Below are positions 25,947 through 34,407 of a stretch of 64,000 nucleotides of DNA, one piece after another (positions within the stretch are counted from its first letter, which is position 1; every line of letters begins with the position of its first letter). The notes beneath the pieces are model-generated. The model ran no database searches, had not been told where the DNA came from, and saw only the letters and a program-made list of their open reading frames with translations. Both the position numbers and the translations under genes were made by a program. Origin of the DNA: Thiosocius sp942490985 (lineage in GTDB: Bacteria; Pseudomonadota; Gammaproteobacteria; Chromatiales; Chromatiaceae); assembly GCA_942490985.1 (NCBI GenBank), contig CALNYW010000003.1, positions 1 to 64,000 on the forward strand. Reading direction: 5' to 3'.

Positions 25947-26183
25947 ATGGATACAAACCTTCTGCTGCAGGGCGTTGAACTGTTGTTGCTCGGCATGGGT
26001 ATCGTGTTCGGGTTTTTGACGTTACTGGTCTTTCTGCTCCGCGGAATGTCGGGCCTCGCGGCGCGCATTTCACCGCCGGACGACGCCTTGCCCAGCATGA
26101 CGCCTGCTGCAACCGTGTCCGACGACCGACGCGTCATCGCTGCGATCAGTGCTGCCGTCGCGCGATATCGGGCCTCTCGGTGA
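25947..26183 (+). CDS. oadG: Oxaloacetate decarboxylase, gamma subunit
   Basis: The start ATG at 25947 has a GGGGGA-type ribosome site. The 78-residue protein has one membrane helix (LLLLGMGIVFGFLTLLVFLL) and a polar tail ending RRVIAAISAAVARYRASR, which resembles the C-terminal helix that anchors the alpha subunit. It lies directly upstream of the alpha and beta genes. The tail lacks a clear histidine-rich zinc motif known from some homologues. Confidence 0.85.
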   Translation: MDTNLLLQGVELLLLGMGIVFGFLTLLVFLLRGMSGLAARISPPDDALPSMTPAATVSDDRRVIAAISAAVARYRASR

Positions 26184-26223
26184 CCCCTCGTCATCCTGTT
26201 AACCCATTAGGATTCGACCATCC

Positions 26224-28023
26224 ATGACAACGAATAAGCTCGCCATCACCGATGTCGTTCTCCGCGATGCCCACCAGTCCTTGTTCGCGACGCGGCTGCG
26301 GTTGGATGACATGCTGCCTATTGCGGCGAAACTCGACGAGATCGGCTTTTGGTCGCTCGAGATGTGGGGCGGCGCAACGTTTGATGCGTGCATTCGATTT
26401 CTCGGTGAAGATCCCTGGGAGCGTCTTCGCGCGCTCAAAAAGGCGATGCCGAAGACGCGGATGCAGATGTTGTTTCGGGCGCAAAATATTCTGGGTTACA
26501 GGCACTATGCCGACGATGTCGTCGAGCGCTTTGTCGAGCGCGCCGCGGAAAATGGCATGGATGTCTTCCGCATCTTCGATGCGATGAATGATTTGCGAAA
26601 CTTTGAGACCGCGGTCGCGGCAACCCTGAAAGCCGATAAGCATGCGCAGGGCGCAATGTCTTACACGGTAAGTCCGGTGCATGACCTCCAATACTGGCTG
26701 GATATGGCCAAGGGCCTTGAAGACCTCGGTTGTAACTCCATTTGCATCAAAGACATGGCCGGCCTGCTGAATCCGTATACCTGCTTCGAGCTGATTTCTC
26801 GTTTGAAGGAAACCGTCTCGGTGCCGATCGCGATGCAGTCTCATGCGACCACCGGGATGAGCACAACCACCAATATCAAGGCCGCGGAGGCCGGCATCGA
26901 TATGGTCGACACGGCTATTTCGTCGATGTCGATGACCTATGGCCACTCCGCGACCGAGTCGGTTGTCGCCATCTTGCAGGGACATGAGCGTGATACCGGG
27001 CTTAATTTGCCCGAACTCGAAGAGATTGCCGCCTATTTTCGCGAAGTGCGAAAGAAGTATGCCAAGTTCGAGGGTTCGCTAAGGGGTGTGGATTCACGCA
27101 TTCTGGTCGCCCAGGTCCCGGGGGGCATGCTGACCAACATGGAAAACCAACTGCGCGAGCAGAATGCAGCGGACCGCATGGACGAGGTGCTGGAAGAAAT
27201 CCCGCGTGTGCGTGAGGACCTGGGCTACATCGCGCTCGTCACACCGACATCGCAGATCGTCGGGACGCAAGCGGTGATAAACGTGCTCACCGGCGAGCGA
27301 TACAAAAACATCACCAAGGAGACAGCCGGCGTCTTGCGTGGCGAGTACGGCTCAACGCCCGCGCCGGTCAACGCCGAACTTCAGCAACGGGTGCTGGATG
27401 ACGGGCAGGAACCGATTACTTGTCGGCCGGCCGATTTGCTTGAACCCGAAGTCGACAAGTTGACCGACGAATTCCGGAGGTTGGCCGAGGAGAAAGGCAT
27501 TCGGGTTGCTGAACAGGAAGTTGATGACGTTCTGACCTATGCCTTGTTCCCGCAGATTGGACTGAAGTTCCTCGAAAATCGCGACAATCCCGATGCGTTT
27601 GAACCGGTGCCCGGAAGCGAGCCGGTGCCGGCCGCTGTTGCGCCAGCATCAGCACAAGCTTCGCGCACTGTTCCGGCCGGTGTGCCCGAGGCCTACCGGG
27701 TTACCGTTGATGGTCATGCCTACAACGTCCTCGTCGCACCAGGCGGCGAAGTAACCCAGGCACAACCGGTTGCGGCCGCAGAATCAGCCATTGCCCCGCC
27801 CGCTGGCGCCGCCCGCAGTGTGCCAGCGCCGCTGGCAGGGAACATCTTCAAGATCAATATTGCCGCCGGACAGACTATCAAGTCCGGCGATATCGTGATG
27901 ATCCTCGAAGCGATGAAGATGGAAACAGAGGTCCGCGCGCCTGAGGGGGGCATAGTCCAGGCGGTTGTCGTCAAGGAAGGCGATGCCGTCCAGGTCGGCG
28001 ATGTCTTGCTCACGATGAGCTGA
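26224..28023 (+). CDS. oadA: Oxaloacetate decarboxylase, alpha subunit (biotin enzyme)
   Basis: A 599-residue carboxyltransferase: ITDVVLRDAHQSLFATRLR at the N-terminus, metal-site residues in SIMSMSM-like text (AISSMSMTYGHSATE), the carboxybiotin site region NSICIKDMAG, and a C-terminal biotin carrier domain with ILEAMKMETEVRAP, where the lysine takes biotin. A proline/alanine linker (about 470-520) joins the two. It transfers carboxylate from oxaloacetate (or a relative) to biotin. Genes oadG-oadA-oadB are adjacent. Confidence 0.93.
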   Translation: MTTNKLAITDVVLRDAHQSLFATRLRLDDMLPIAAKLDEIGFWSLEMWGGATFDACIRFLGEDPWERLRALKKAMPKTRMQMLFRAQNILGYRHYADDVVERFVERAAENGMDVFRIFDAMNDLRNFETAVAATLKADKHAQGAMSYTVSPVHDLQYWLDMAKGLEDLGCNSICIKDMAGLLNPYTCFELISRLKETVSVPIAMQSHATTGMSTTTNIKAAEAGIDMVDTAISSMSMTYGHSATESVVAILQGHERDTGLNLPELEEIAAYFREVRKKYAKFEGSLRGVDSRILVAQVPGGMLTNMENQLREQNAADRMDEVLEEIPRVREDLGYIALVTPTSQIVGTQAVINVLTGERYKNITKETAGVLRGEYGSTPAPVNAELQQRVLDDGQEPITCRPADLLEPEVDKLTDEFRRLAEEKGIRVAEQEVDDVLTYALFPQIGLKFLENRDNPDAFEPVPGSEPVPAAVAPASAQASRTVPAGVPEAYRVTVDGHAYNVLVAPGGEVTQAQPVAAAESAIAPPAGAARSVPAPLAGNIFKINIAAGQTIKSGDIVMILEAMKMETEVRAPEGGIVQAVVVKEGDAVQVGDVLLTMS

Positions 28024-28028
28024 TTCTG

Positions 28029-29327
28029 ATGTTTGAAAACGGACTACACGCGCTCTGGCAATCCATGGGCATCGCAAACCTGGAATGGGGCCAGGTGCTG
28101 ATGATTTTGGTCGGTGCCGGCCTGATTTTCCTGGCCATCCGCAAGGGTTTCGAGCCGCTGCTGCTGCTCCCGATAGGCTTCGGTTGCATTTTGGCCAATG
28201 TCCCGGTCGCCGGACTCGCCGAAGATGCCGTCGGTCATCTGCGCTTGGCGGCAGAACCAGAGCATTTGGCTGCGCTCGCCGGTGTGCTCGGCGTACCTGT
28301 AGCGGAGATTGGCGATGCGTTGAAACATGCCAGCGGCGCAAAGCTGCACGAAGCCAAACTTCTGGCGCAGAATCTCGGGCACGAAGCCGGGATGTTGTAC
28401 CAGTTCTACAGCGTGGCGATTGGTTCCGGGGTCGCGCCACTGCTGATTTTCATGGGCGTAGGCGCGCTGACTGATTTCGGCGCGTTGATCGCAAAGCCGT
28501 CAACGCTTCTGCTGGGTGCAGCCGCACAGTTCGGGATCTTTTCGACCCTGCTGGGGGCCTTGGCGCTGAATGCGATTCCAGGGTTTGATTTCACCTTGGC
28601 TGATGCCTCCGCCATTGCGATTATTGGCGGGGCGGATGGCCCAACGGCAATCTTCTTGGCGTCTAAATTGGCACCGGACCTGCTCGGGGCCATCGCTGTC
28701 GCCGCCTATTCGTACATGGCGCTTGTGCCGATCATTCAGCCACCGATCATGCGTGCGCTCACAACCGAATCTGAGCGCCAGGTCGTGATGTCACAACTAC
28801 GCCCGGTCAGCAAGCTGGAAAAGATTCTGTTTCCTTTGACGGTGCTGTTTTTGTGCGTTCTGTTTTTACCCTCTGCTGCGCCGCTGATCGGCATGCTCAC
28901 GTTTGGCAATCTGTTGCGGGAATCGGGTGTCGTTGATCGACTCAGCAAGGCGGCACAAAACGAAATCATCAACGCCGTAACAATCATCCTTGGGCTGTCG
29001 GTCGGTTCAAGGCTTCAGGCCGACAAGTTCCTCAGTGTTGAAACCCTCGGAATATTGGCCCTGGGAGCCGCCGCATTCTGTATCGGTACCGCAACCGGCG
29101 TGATTATGGGCAAGTTGATGCATCGATTCTCGGGCGGTAAGGTCAATCCGCTGATCGGGGCGGCCGGGGTCTCTGCGGTGCCCATGGCGGCCCGGGTTGT
29201 CAACAAAGTGGGGCTTGAAGCCGATCATCACAACTTTTTGTTGATGCACGCCATGGGGCCTAACGTGGCAGGTGTCATCGGTTCTGCGGTTGCCGCCGGC
29301 GTCCTGTTGGCGGTAGTTGGTGGCTGA
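28029..29327 (+). CDS. oadB: Oxaloacetate decarboxylase, beta subunit (sodium pump)
   Basis: This membrane subunit decarboxylates carboxybiotin and exports sodium. It has some nine hydrophobic helices with KGFEPLLLLPIGFG near 38, IFMGVGALTDFGALIA near 145 and the signature IGGADGPTAIFLAS near 200, which carries an essential aspartate. At 432 residues it has the extra helical stretch between the first two blocks (about residues 65-120) seen in some gammaproteobacterial forms. It starts 5 bases after oadA. Confidence 0.93.
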   Translation: MFENGLHALWQSMGIANLEWGQVLMILVGAGLIFLAIRKGFEPLLLLPIGFGCILANVPVAGLAEDAVGHLRLAAEPEHLAALAGVLGVPVAEIGDALKHASGAKLHEAKLLAQNLGHEAGMLYQFYSVAIGSGVAPLLIFMGVGALTDFGALIAKPSTLLLGAAAQFGIFSTLLGALALNAIPGFDFTLADASAIAIIGGADGPTAIFLASKLAPDLLGAIAVAAYSYMALVPIIQPPIMRALTTESERQVVMSQLRPVSKLEKILFPLTVLFLCVLFLPSAAPLIGMLTFGNLLRESGVVDRLSKAAQNEIINAVTIILGLSVGSRLQADKFLSVETLGILALGAAAFCIGTATGVIMGKLMHRFSGGKVNPLIGAAGVSAVPMAARVVNKVGLEADHHNFLLMHAMGPNVAGVIGSAVAAGVLLAVVGG

Positions 29328-29338
29328 TTAACCGCTGA

Positions 29339-29361
29339 TTTACCAGTGGGAACACGGTAAA
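29339..29361 (+). terminator. Hairpin after oadB, possible terminator
   Basis: TTTACC-A-GTG pairs with CAC-GGTAAA around a GGAA loop with one bulged A. There is no T run directly after it, so termination would be weak or factor-assisted. Confidence 0.4.
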
Positions 29362-29386
29362 CGCCCGAAAATACACTATTTTTTGG

Positions 29387-29415
29387 TTGCCCCTACGCGT
29401 AGCTTTGCCTACAAT
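29387..29415 (+). promoter_or_regulatory. Sigma-70 promoter of yceD-rpmF-fab
   Basis: TTGCCC (29387-29392) and TACAAT (29410-29415) are 17 bases apart. The expected transcription start, 29421-29424, lies one to four bases before the yceD ATG at 29425. Confidence 0.65.
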
Positions 29416-29424
29416 CCCGCCGCT

Positions 29425-29967
29425 ATGTTGTCGCTGCTTCCCGACCACGCAGACCCGTCACGTTTGTGCGGCCTTGGCAAGGTCTACGAGGGTGTGATTG
29501 CGCTTAGCGAGTTTGCCCGCTTGTCGTTGCTACTGACGGACGCCGCTGGTAACGCGACTTTCCGGCTGGCGTTTTCAAAAAACGAAGACAAACGCGACGT
29601 GGTTGAGGTGAGCGTCCGGGCGACGCTAGCCGTGCAATGCCAGCGTTGTCTTGGAACGGTCAAACGAGAAATCGTATCGACCTCGCAGCTTGGCGTGGTC
29701 TCAGGGCCTGCAGAGATGGAGCGGCTGCCGGATTCGCTGGATCCGTTGTTGGTGGAAGAAAATCAAGTCGTTTTGCGCGACTTGATCGAAGACGAGTTGA
29801 TCTTGTCGATTCCAAACGCCCCAACGCATGATCCGGAAGAGTGCGAGGTCAGCCTGAGCGAGCTCAGCACCAGGCCTGCCGGCCTGGAGACAGAGACGGA
29901 AGAAAAACCGCCTTCACCATTCGCGGCTTTAGCGGCGCTGAAACGCGGCAATGAAACGAACGACTGA
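29425..29967 (+). CDS. yceD: YceD/DUF177 family 23S rRNA accumulation protein
   Basis: The protein starts MLSLLPDHADPSRLCGLGKV; an in-frame TTG at 29383 lies upstream of the -10 box and is rejected. The DUF177 core is LAVQCQRCLGTV and the D-L-I-E-D-E-L block (VVLRDLIEDELILSIP), with the family's late CEV. The usual partner gene rpmF follows, 22 bases on. It is needed for 23S rRNA accumulation. No ribosome site fits between the promoter and the ATG, suggesting a leaderless message. Confidence 0.88.
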   Translation: MLSLLPDHADPSRLCGLGKVYEGVIALSEFARLSLLLTDAAGNATFRLAFSKNEDKRDVVEVSVRATLAVQCQRCLGTVKREIVSTSQLGVVSGPAEMERLPDSLDPLLVEENQVVLRDLIEDELILSIPNAPTHDPEECEVSLSELSTRPAGLETETEEKPPSPFAALAALKRGNETND

Positions 29968-29989
29968 ATTTAACATTGAGGAATTTGAC

Positions 29990-30160
29990 ATGGCGGTCCA
30001 AAAGAACCGGAAAACCCCCTCCAAACGCGGCATGCGTCGGGCGCACGATGGCTTGAGAACGGAGGCGCTGTCGATTGACCCGACGTCGGGTGAGACACAC
30101 CTGCGGCACAACGTCAGCCCTGACGGCTTTTACCGTGGTCGCAAAGTAGTCAACAAATAA
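29990..30160 (+). CDS. rpmF: Ribosomal protein bL32
   Basis: The 56-residue basic protein MAVQKNRKTPSKRGMRRAHD continues with HNVSPDGFYRGRKVV, matching bL32; the form lacks the cysteine pairs of zinc-binding L32. The ATG at 29990 has AGGAA 6 bases upstream. It lies between yceD and plsX as in most proteobacteria. Confidence 0.97.
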   Translation: MAVQKNRKTPSKRGMRRAHDGLRTEALSIDPTSGETHLRHNVSPDGFYRGRKVVNK

Positions 30161-30212
30161 GCAGTCGGCGATCTGGCCCCTCGGCAAACTCAGGCAACGA
30201 GCAAAACTTCGC

Positions 30213-31241
30213 GTGGTAGAGCCAATAACGATAGCGCTTGATGCGATGGGCGGGGACCATGGTGCAAGTGTCGTGGTGCCGGCGGCTATCGGATACCTCG
30301 AGAAAGATCTCAACTGTCACCTGATTTTGGTTGGCCGGGAAGATGTAATCCGAGCCGAGTTGCCTGGCGGCAAGCTGCCCGGGCGAATCACGATCCGACA
30401 TGCAAGCGAATCGGTCGCGATGGATGAACTGCCGTCGCGCGCACTACGTGGCAAAAAAGACTCCTCGATGCGGGTCGCGATCGACCTCGTCAAGGAAGGG
30501 ACGGCGGCGGCCTGCGTCAGTGCCGGGAACACGGGTGCTTTGATGGCAACGGCGCGTTTTGTACTGAAGATGCTGCCGCACGTAGATCGCCCGGCGATTA
30601 TTACCGCATTGCCTGCGATAAACGGGCGTACCTGGGTTTTGGATCTTGGCGCCAATATTGATTGCGAGGCGACCCATCTGTACCAGTTCGCGGTGATGGG
30701 AACCGAATTAGTACAGGCAGTGGAGGGCGGCACGCCAACGGTCGGCCTGCTGAACATTGGCCAAGAAGAAATCAAGGGCAACGAGCAGGTCAAGGGAGCA
30801 CACGAACTCCTCAGCCGCTCTACCGCTGAGCTGAACTACATTGGCTATGTCGAGGGCGACGACATCTATCTGCGCGATGACCTTGATATCGTGGTCACAG
30901 ACGGGTTTGTCGGTAACGTTGCCCTGAAGAACACCGAGGGTGTTGCAAAGCTGATTCGTCACTTTATGACGGCAGAATTCAAACGCAATCTGTTCACCAA
31001 ATTCAGCGCGATCGTCGCCATGCCAGTGCTTAAGGCTCTCAGCAAACGCATTGACCCACGGCGTTACAATGGCGCGAGCCTACTTGGTTTGAGGGGCATC
31101 GTTGTCAAGAGCCATGGCGGTGCAGATTGCCTGGCTTTCGAAAATGCTATTTCGATTGCCAAGAAAGAGGTGCTTGCGGATATCGCCACGCGCATTGAGC
31201 AGCGCGTCGGGCAGCAACTCGACATCTCCGCCAGCGCATGA
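30213..31241 (+). CDS. plsX: Phosphate acyltransferase PlsX
   Basis: The GTG-started 342-residue protein has IALDAMGGDHGASVVVPAA at the N-terminus, SAGNTGALMA near 108, NIGQEEIKGNEQVKGAHELL near 185 and the C-terminal GLRGIVVKSHGGADCLAFE. It makes acyl-phosphate from acyl-ACP for phospholipid synthesis. It overlaps the fabH start by 4 bases. Confidence 0.96.
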   Translation: MVEPITIALDAMGGDHGASVVVPAAIGYLEKDLNCHLILVGREDVIRAELPGGKLPGRITIRHASESVAMDELPSRALRGKKDSSMRVAIDLVKEGTAAACVSAGNTGALMATARFVLKMLPHVDRPAIITALPAINGRTWVLDLGANIDCEATHLYQFAVMGTELVQAVEGGTPTVGLLNIGQEEIKGNEQVKGAHELLSRSTAELNYIGYVEGDDIYLRDDLDIVVTDGFVGNVALKNTEGVAKLIRHFMTAEFKRNLFTKFSAIVAMPVLKALSKRIDPRRYNGASLLGLRGIVVKSHGGADCLAFENAISIAKKEVLADIATRIEQRVGQQLDISASA

Positions 31242-32215
31242 CGCTTTACGCACGGATAGCCGGCACCGGCGGGTACCTACCAGATCGGGTGTTGACCAAC
31301 CGAGAGCTCGAATCCATGGTCAATACCAGTGATCAGTGGATTCGAGAGAGAACCGGTATTCGGCAGCGGCACATCGCCGCCCCCGGACAAACGACCTGTG
31401 ACCTCGCCGAGCAAGCGTCTTTGCGCGCATTGGATGCAGCAGGGAAAAGCGCGAACGAGATAGATCTCATTGTGCTGGCGACAACGACGCCAGACAAAAT
31501 CTTCCCCAGCACCGCCTGTCTTTTGCAGCAGCGATTGAATGTCCATGGCTGTCCCGCGTTTGACGTGCAGGCTGTCTGCACGGGGTTCGTCTACGCACTC
31601 GGCGTGGCGGAAAAGTTTGTCAAGACCGGCAGCGCCAAATGCGCCCTGGTGATCGGCGCTGAGACCTTCTCGCGCGTCATCGATTGGTCTGATCGGGGAA
31701 CCTGTGTGTTGTTCGGAGATGGCGCTGGCGCGGTTATCCTCGAAGCAACAGACCAACCCGGGATCCTATCGACGCATTTGCACGCAGATGGTGCCTACGA
31801 ACGCCTCCTGCATGTACCTGGGGGTGTTTCGCGCGGTTTTGAATTACCAGAAGAGACCGGTGACCCGCATTTTACCCAGATGAAGGGTAACGAGGTTTTC
31901 AAAATGGCGGTCAACACGCTTGGCCGTATCGTCGATGAAACGTTGCAGGCCAACGGCCTGAAAAAAGCCGACATCGATTGGCTGGTGCCTCATCAGGCGA
32001 ATATTCGCATCATCAACGCAACGGCGCGCAAACTGCATATGGACATGGACAACGTGGTCGTTACCGTTGACATGCATGGCAACACCTCGGCGGCATCAGT
32101 GCCATTGGCGCTGGATGTGGCGGTACGCGACGGCCGTATTCAGCGTGGTGAGACGGTCCTGTTGGAGGCGTTTGGTGGCGGATTCACTTGGGGCTCTGTC
32201 CTTTTAAAGTTTTGA
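31238..32215 (+). CDS. fabH: Beta-ketoacyl-ACP synthase III
   Basis: FabH condenses acetyl-CoA with malonyl-ACP to start fatty acid synthesis. The catalytic triad is visible: C114 in QAVCTGFVYAL, histidine in WLVPHQANIRI and asparagine in HGNTSAAS. The ending GFTWGSVLLKF is typical. It overlaps plsX by 4 bases and precedes fabD by 52. Confidence 0.97.
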   Translation: MTLYARIAGTGGYLPDRVLTNRELESMVNTSDQWIRERTGIRQRHIAAPGQTTCDLAEQASLRALDAAGKSANEIDLIVLATTTPDKIFPSTACLLQQRLNVHGCPAFDVQAVCTGFVYALGVAEKFVKTGSAKCALVIGAETFSRVIDWSDRGTCVLFGDGAGAVILEATDQPGILSTHLHADGAYERLLHVPGGVSRGFELPEETGDPHFTQMKGNEVFKMAVNTLGRIVDETLQANGLKKADIDWLVPHQANIRIINATARKLHMDMDNVVVTVDMHGNTSAASVPLALDVAVRDGRIQRGETVLLEAFGGGFTWGSVLLKF

Positions 32216-32267
32216 TCGCTGCAAGCGGCGAACTAAAACCCCAGCCCGTAAGGGCCGAATACAATCG

Positions 32268-33209
32268 ATGAACAGAAAATTTGCAATTGTTTTTCCGGGC
32301 CAGGGCTCGCAGTCGGTCGGCATGCTCGGCGACTTGGCCGGGGCCTTTCCGGCGGTGACAGACACCTTCGCGCAGGCCTCGGATGCGCTCGGCCTCGACC
32401 TCTGGAAACTGACTCAGACAGGTCCTCCCGAGGCCTTGAATGACACCCGGAACACCCAGCCAGTTCTACTCACCGCGAGCATCGCGGTGATGCGGGTGCT
32501 GCAAGACAGCGGGTTACCAGCGGCTACCGTGATGGCAGGCCATAGCCTTGGTGAATACAGCGCGCTGGTCGCCGCCAATGTACTTGGACTGGAGGACGCT
32601 GTGCGGTTGGTCGCCAAGCGCGGCGAATTCATGCAAGCGGCCGTGCCACCAGGGGTTGGGGCGATGGCGGCCATACTCGGCCTCGATGACGACGCAGTTC
32701 GGGAAGCCTGCATCGACGGCGCCGGCGATGAAGTGGTCGAAGCGGTAAACTTCAATGCGCCGGGGCAGGTCGTGATAGCGGGCCATGCTGCCGCGGTGAG
32801 CCGCACCGCTGAACTGGCCAAGCAGGCCGGCGCCAAGCGGGCGCTTATGCTCGACGTCAGCGTGCCCTCGCATTGCGTGTTGATGAAGCCGGCGGCCGAT
32901 CGGCTTGCCGAGCTGATCGCGGAAACAGCTTTTGCAATGCCCGATGTGCCGGTGCTGCACAACGTGACCGTCGCCGAGGCCACCTCACCCGAAGAACTGG
33001 GACAGTTATTGCTCGAACAACTTTCCAAGCCCGTCCGCTGGGTCGAAACGATTCGGGCGATGTCGGATCGTGGCGTCGACTTGGTGATAGAGGCGGGGCC
33101 GGGCAAAGTCTTGACTGGCTTGAACAAGCGGATCGATAAGATGTTGAAGACCCTGCCTGTATTCAATCCTGCCAGTCTGGAAACTGCGATGGAGACAGTC
33201 AATGCTTGA
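32268..33209 (+). CDS. fabD: Malonyl-CoA:ACP transacylase
   Basis: The protein starts with IVFPGQGSQSVGML and carries the nucleophile S93 in AGHSLGEYSALVA, the substrate arginine in LAKRGEFMQAAVP and histidine in SVPSHCVLM. It loads malonate on the acyl carrier protein. It overlaps fabG by 8 bases. Confidence 0.97.
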   Translation: MNRKFAIVFPGQGSQSVGMLGDLAGAFPAVTDTFAQASDALGLDLWKLTQTGPPEALNDTRNTQPVLLTASIAVMRVLQDSGLPAATVMAGHSLGEYSALVAANVLGLEDAVRLVAKRGEFMQAAVPPGVGAMAAILGLDDDAVREACIDGAGDEVVEAVNFNAPGQVVIAGHAAAVSRTAELAKQAGAKRALMLDVSVPSHCVLMKPAADRLAELIAETAFAMPDVPVLHNVTVAEATSPEELGQLLLEQLSKPVRWVETIRAMSDRGVDLVIEAGPGKVLTGLNKRIDKMLKTLPVFNPASLETAMETVNA

Positions 33210-33942
33210 GGGAAAAGTCGCCTTGGTGACAGGCGCCAGCCGAGGAATTGGACGATCGATTGCCGACATGCTCGGCCGCCAAGGGGCCCGGGTCGTTGGC
33301 ACAGCCACCTCGGATGCCGGTGCCGCGGCGATCTCAGAACGGTTCCGCGAAGCAGGCATCGACGGCGAAGGCATGTGCCTGGACGTCGGTAACGATAGCT
33401 CGGTTGACAGCGCGCTCAAGGCGATTGCGGAGAAATACGGCGCCGTGACGATCCTGGTCAACAATGCCGGCATCACGCGCGATAATCTGCTGATGCGTAT
33501 GAAGGGCGAACAATGGGACAGTGTGATAAACACCAACCTGACATCGGTCTACAGGGTCTGTAAAGCCTGTCTGCGGGCGATGATGAAGGCAAAAACGGGA
33601 CGGATCATCAATATCGCGTCGGTGGTTGGGGCGAGCGGCAATGCCGGTCAAACGAACTACGCCGCAGCAAAGGCCGGGATGGTTGGCTTTACCAAATCTT
33701 TGGCACAAGAAGTTGGGTCGCGGGGTATCACCGTCAATGCAGTTGCCCCAGGGTTTATTGACACCGACATGACCCGCGAGCTTCCGGACGCACAGCGTGA
33801 TGCGCTGCTCGCCGCTATACCGCTTGCCCGATTGGGGCAGCCTGAAGAAATCGCCTCGGTGGTCGCTTTTCTGGCCTCCGACGCCGCGGCCTACGTGACC
33901 GGGGAAACGATTCACGTCAACGGCGGGATGTATATGAGCTGA
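33202..33942 (+). CDS. fabG: 3-oxoacyl-ACP reductase
   Basis: A classical short-chain dehydrogenase: TGASRGIG at 10-17 for NADPH, NNAG at 87-90, and the catalytic S140, Y153 and K157 in NIASVVGASGNAGQTNYAAAK, here seen in full family spacing. It ends with TGETIHVNGGMYM. It reduces 3-oxoacyl-ACP in elongation. Confidence 0.97.
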   Translation: MLEGKVALVTGASRGIGRSIADMLGRQGARVVGTATSDAGAAAISERFREAGIDGEGMCLDVGNDSSVDSALKAIAEKYGAVTILVNNAGITRDNLLMRMKGEQWDSVINTNLTSVYRVCKACLRAMMKAKTGRIINIASVVGASGNAGQTNYAAAKAGMVGFTKSLAQEVGSRGITVNAVAPGFIDTDMTRELPDAQRDALLAAIPLARLGQPEEIASVVAFLASDAAAYVTGETIHVNGGMYMS

Positions 33943-33993
33943 TGCGGTGAAAGGCGCCGATTTCGGCCTTGCCGCCTTTTGATCCAGGTAGCT

Positions 33994-34021
33994 TTGAAGC
34001 TACCTTTAAACTGACTACAAT
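33994..34021 (+). promoter_or_regulatory. acpP promoter with overlapping palindrome
   Basis: TTGAAG (33994-33999) and TACAAT (34016-34021) are 16 bases apart, some 50 bases before acpP. The -35 box sits inside a 20-base inverted repeat (AGGTAGCTT-TG-AAGCTACCT, 33986-34005), which could be an operator or a weak terminator of the upstream fab transcript. Confidence 0.6.
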
Positions 34022-34073
34022 ATGCCGCCAATACGCGGCGCTGTGGCCACGTATCTCTGGAGGAATTGACAGA

Positions 34074-34307
34074 ATGAGCACAATCGAAGAACGCGTTAAG
34101 AAGATCGTCGTAGAGCAGCTCGGCGTTAAAGAAGAAGAAGTTGTCCCAGCGGCCTCTTTCGTCGACGATCTTGGCGCCGACTCGTTGGACACCGTTGAAC
34201 TGGTGATGGCGCTCGAAGAGGAATTCGAAACCGAAATTCCAGACGAGGAAGCGGAAAAGATCACGACAGTCCAGCAGGCGATCGACTACGTCAACGCTAA
34301 CGGCTGA
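34074..34307 (+). CDS. acpP: Acyl carrier protein
   Basis: The 77-residue acidic protein has the phosphopantetheine serine S37 in LGADSLDTVELVMALE. The ATG at 34074 has a strong GGAGGAA ribosome site. Own promoter upstream fits the high expression expected of ACP. Confidence 0.98.
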   Translation: MSTIEERVKKIVVEQLGVKEEEVVPAASFVDDLGADSLDTVELVMALEEEFETEIPDEEAEKITTVQQAIDYVNANG

Positions 34308-34407
34308 TCTCGCTAGCTTCATTCGATATTGGCCGTGGGTTTCGGGGCGAGCCTGATCCGCGGCCATTTGATTTGCGTAAGCGCCTTCAGATAAGGGGTC
34401 GTCTCAG

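Noticed and set aside
28220..28400. Extra stretch inside the OadB protein as a novel insertion
   Set aside because: Gammaproteobacterial OadB proteins of about 430 residues carry a similar helical stretch, so it is ordinary.
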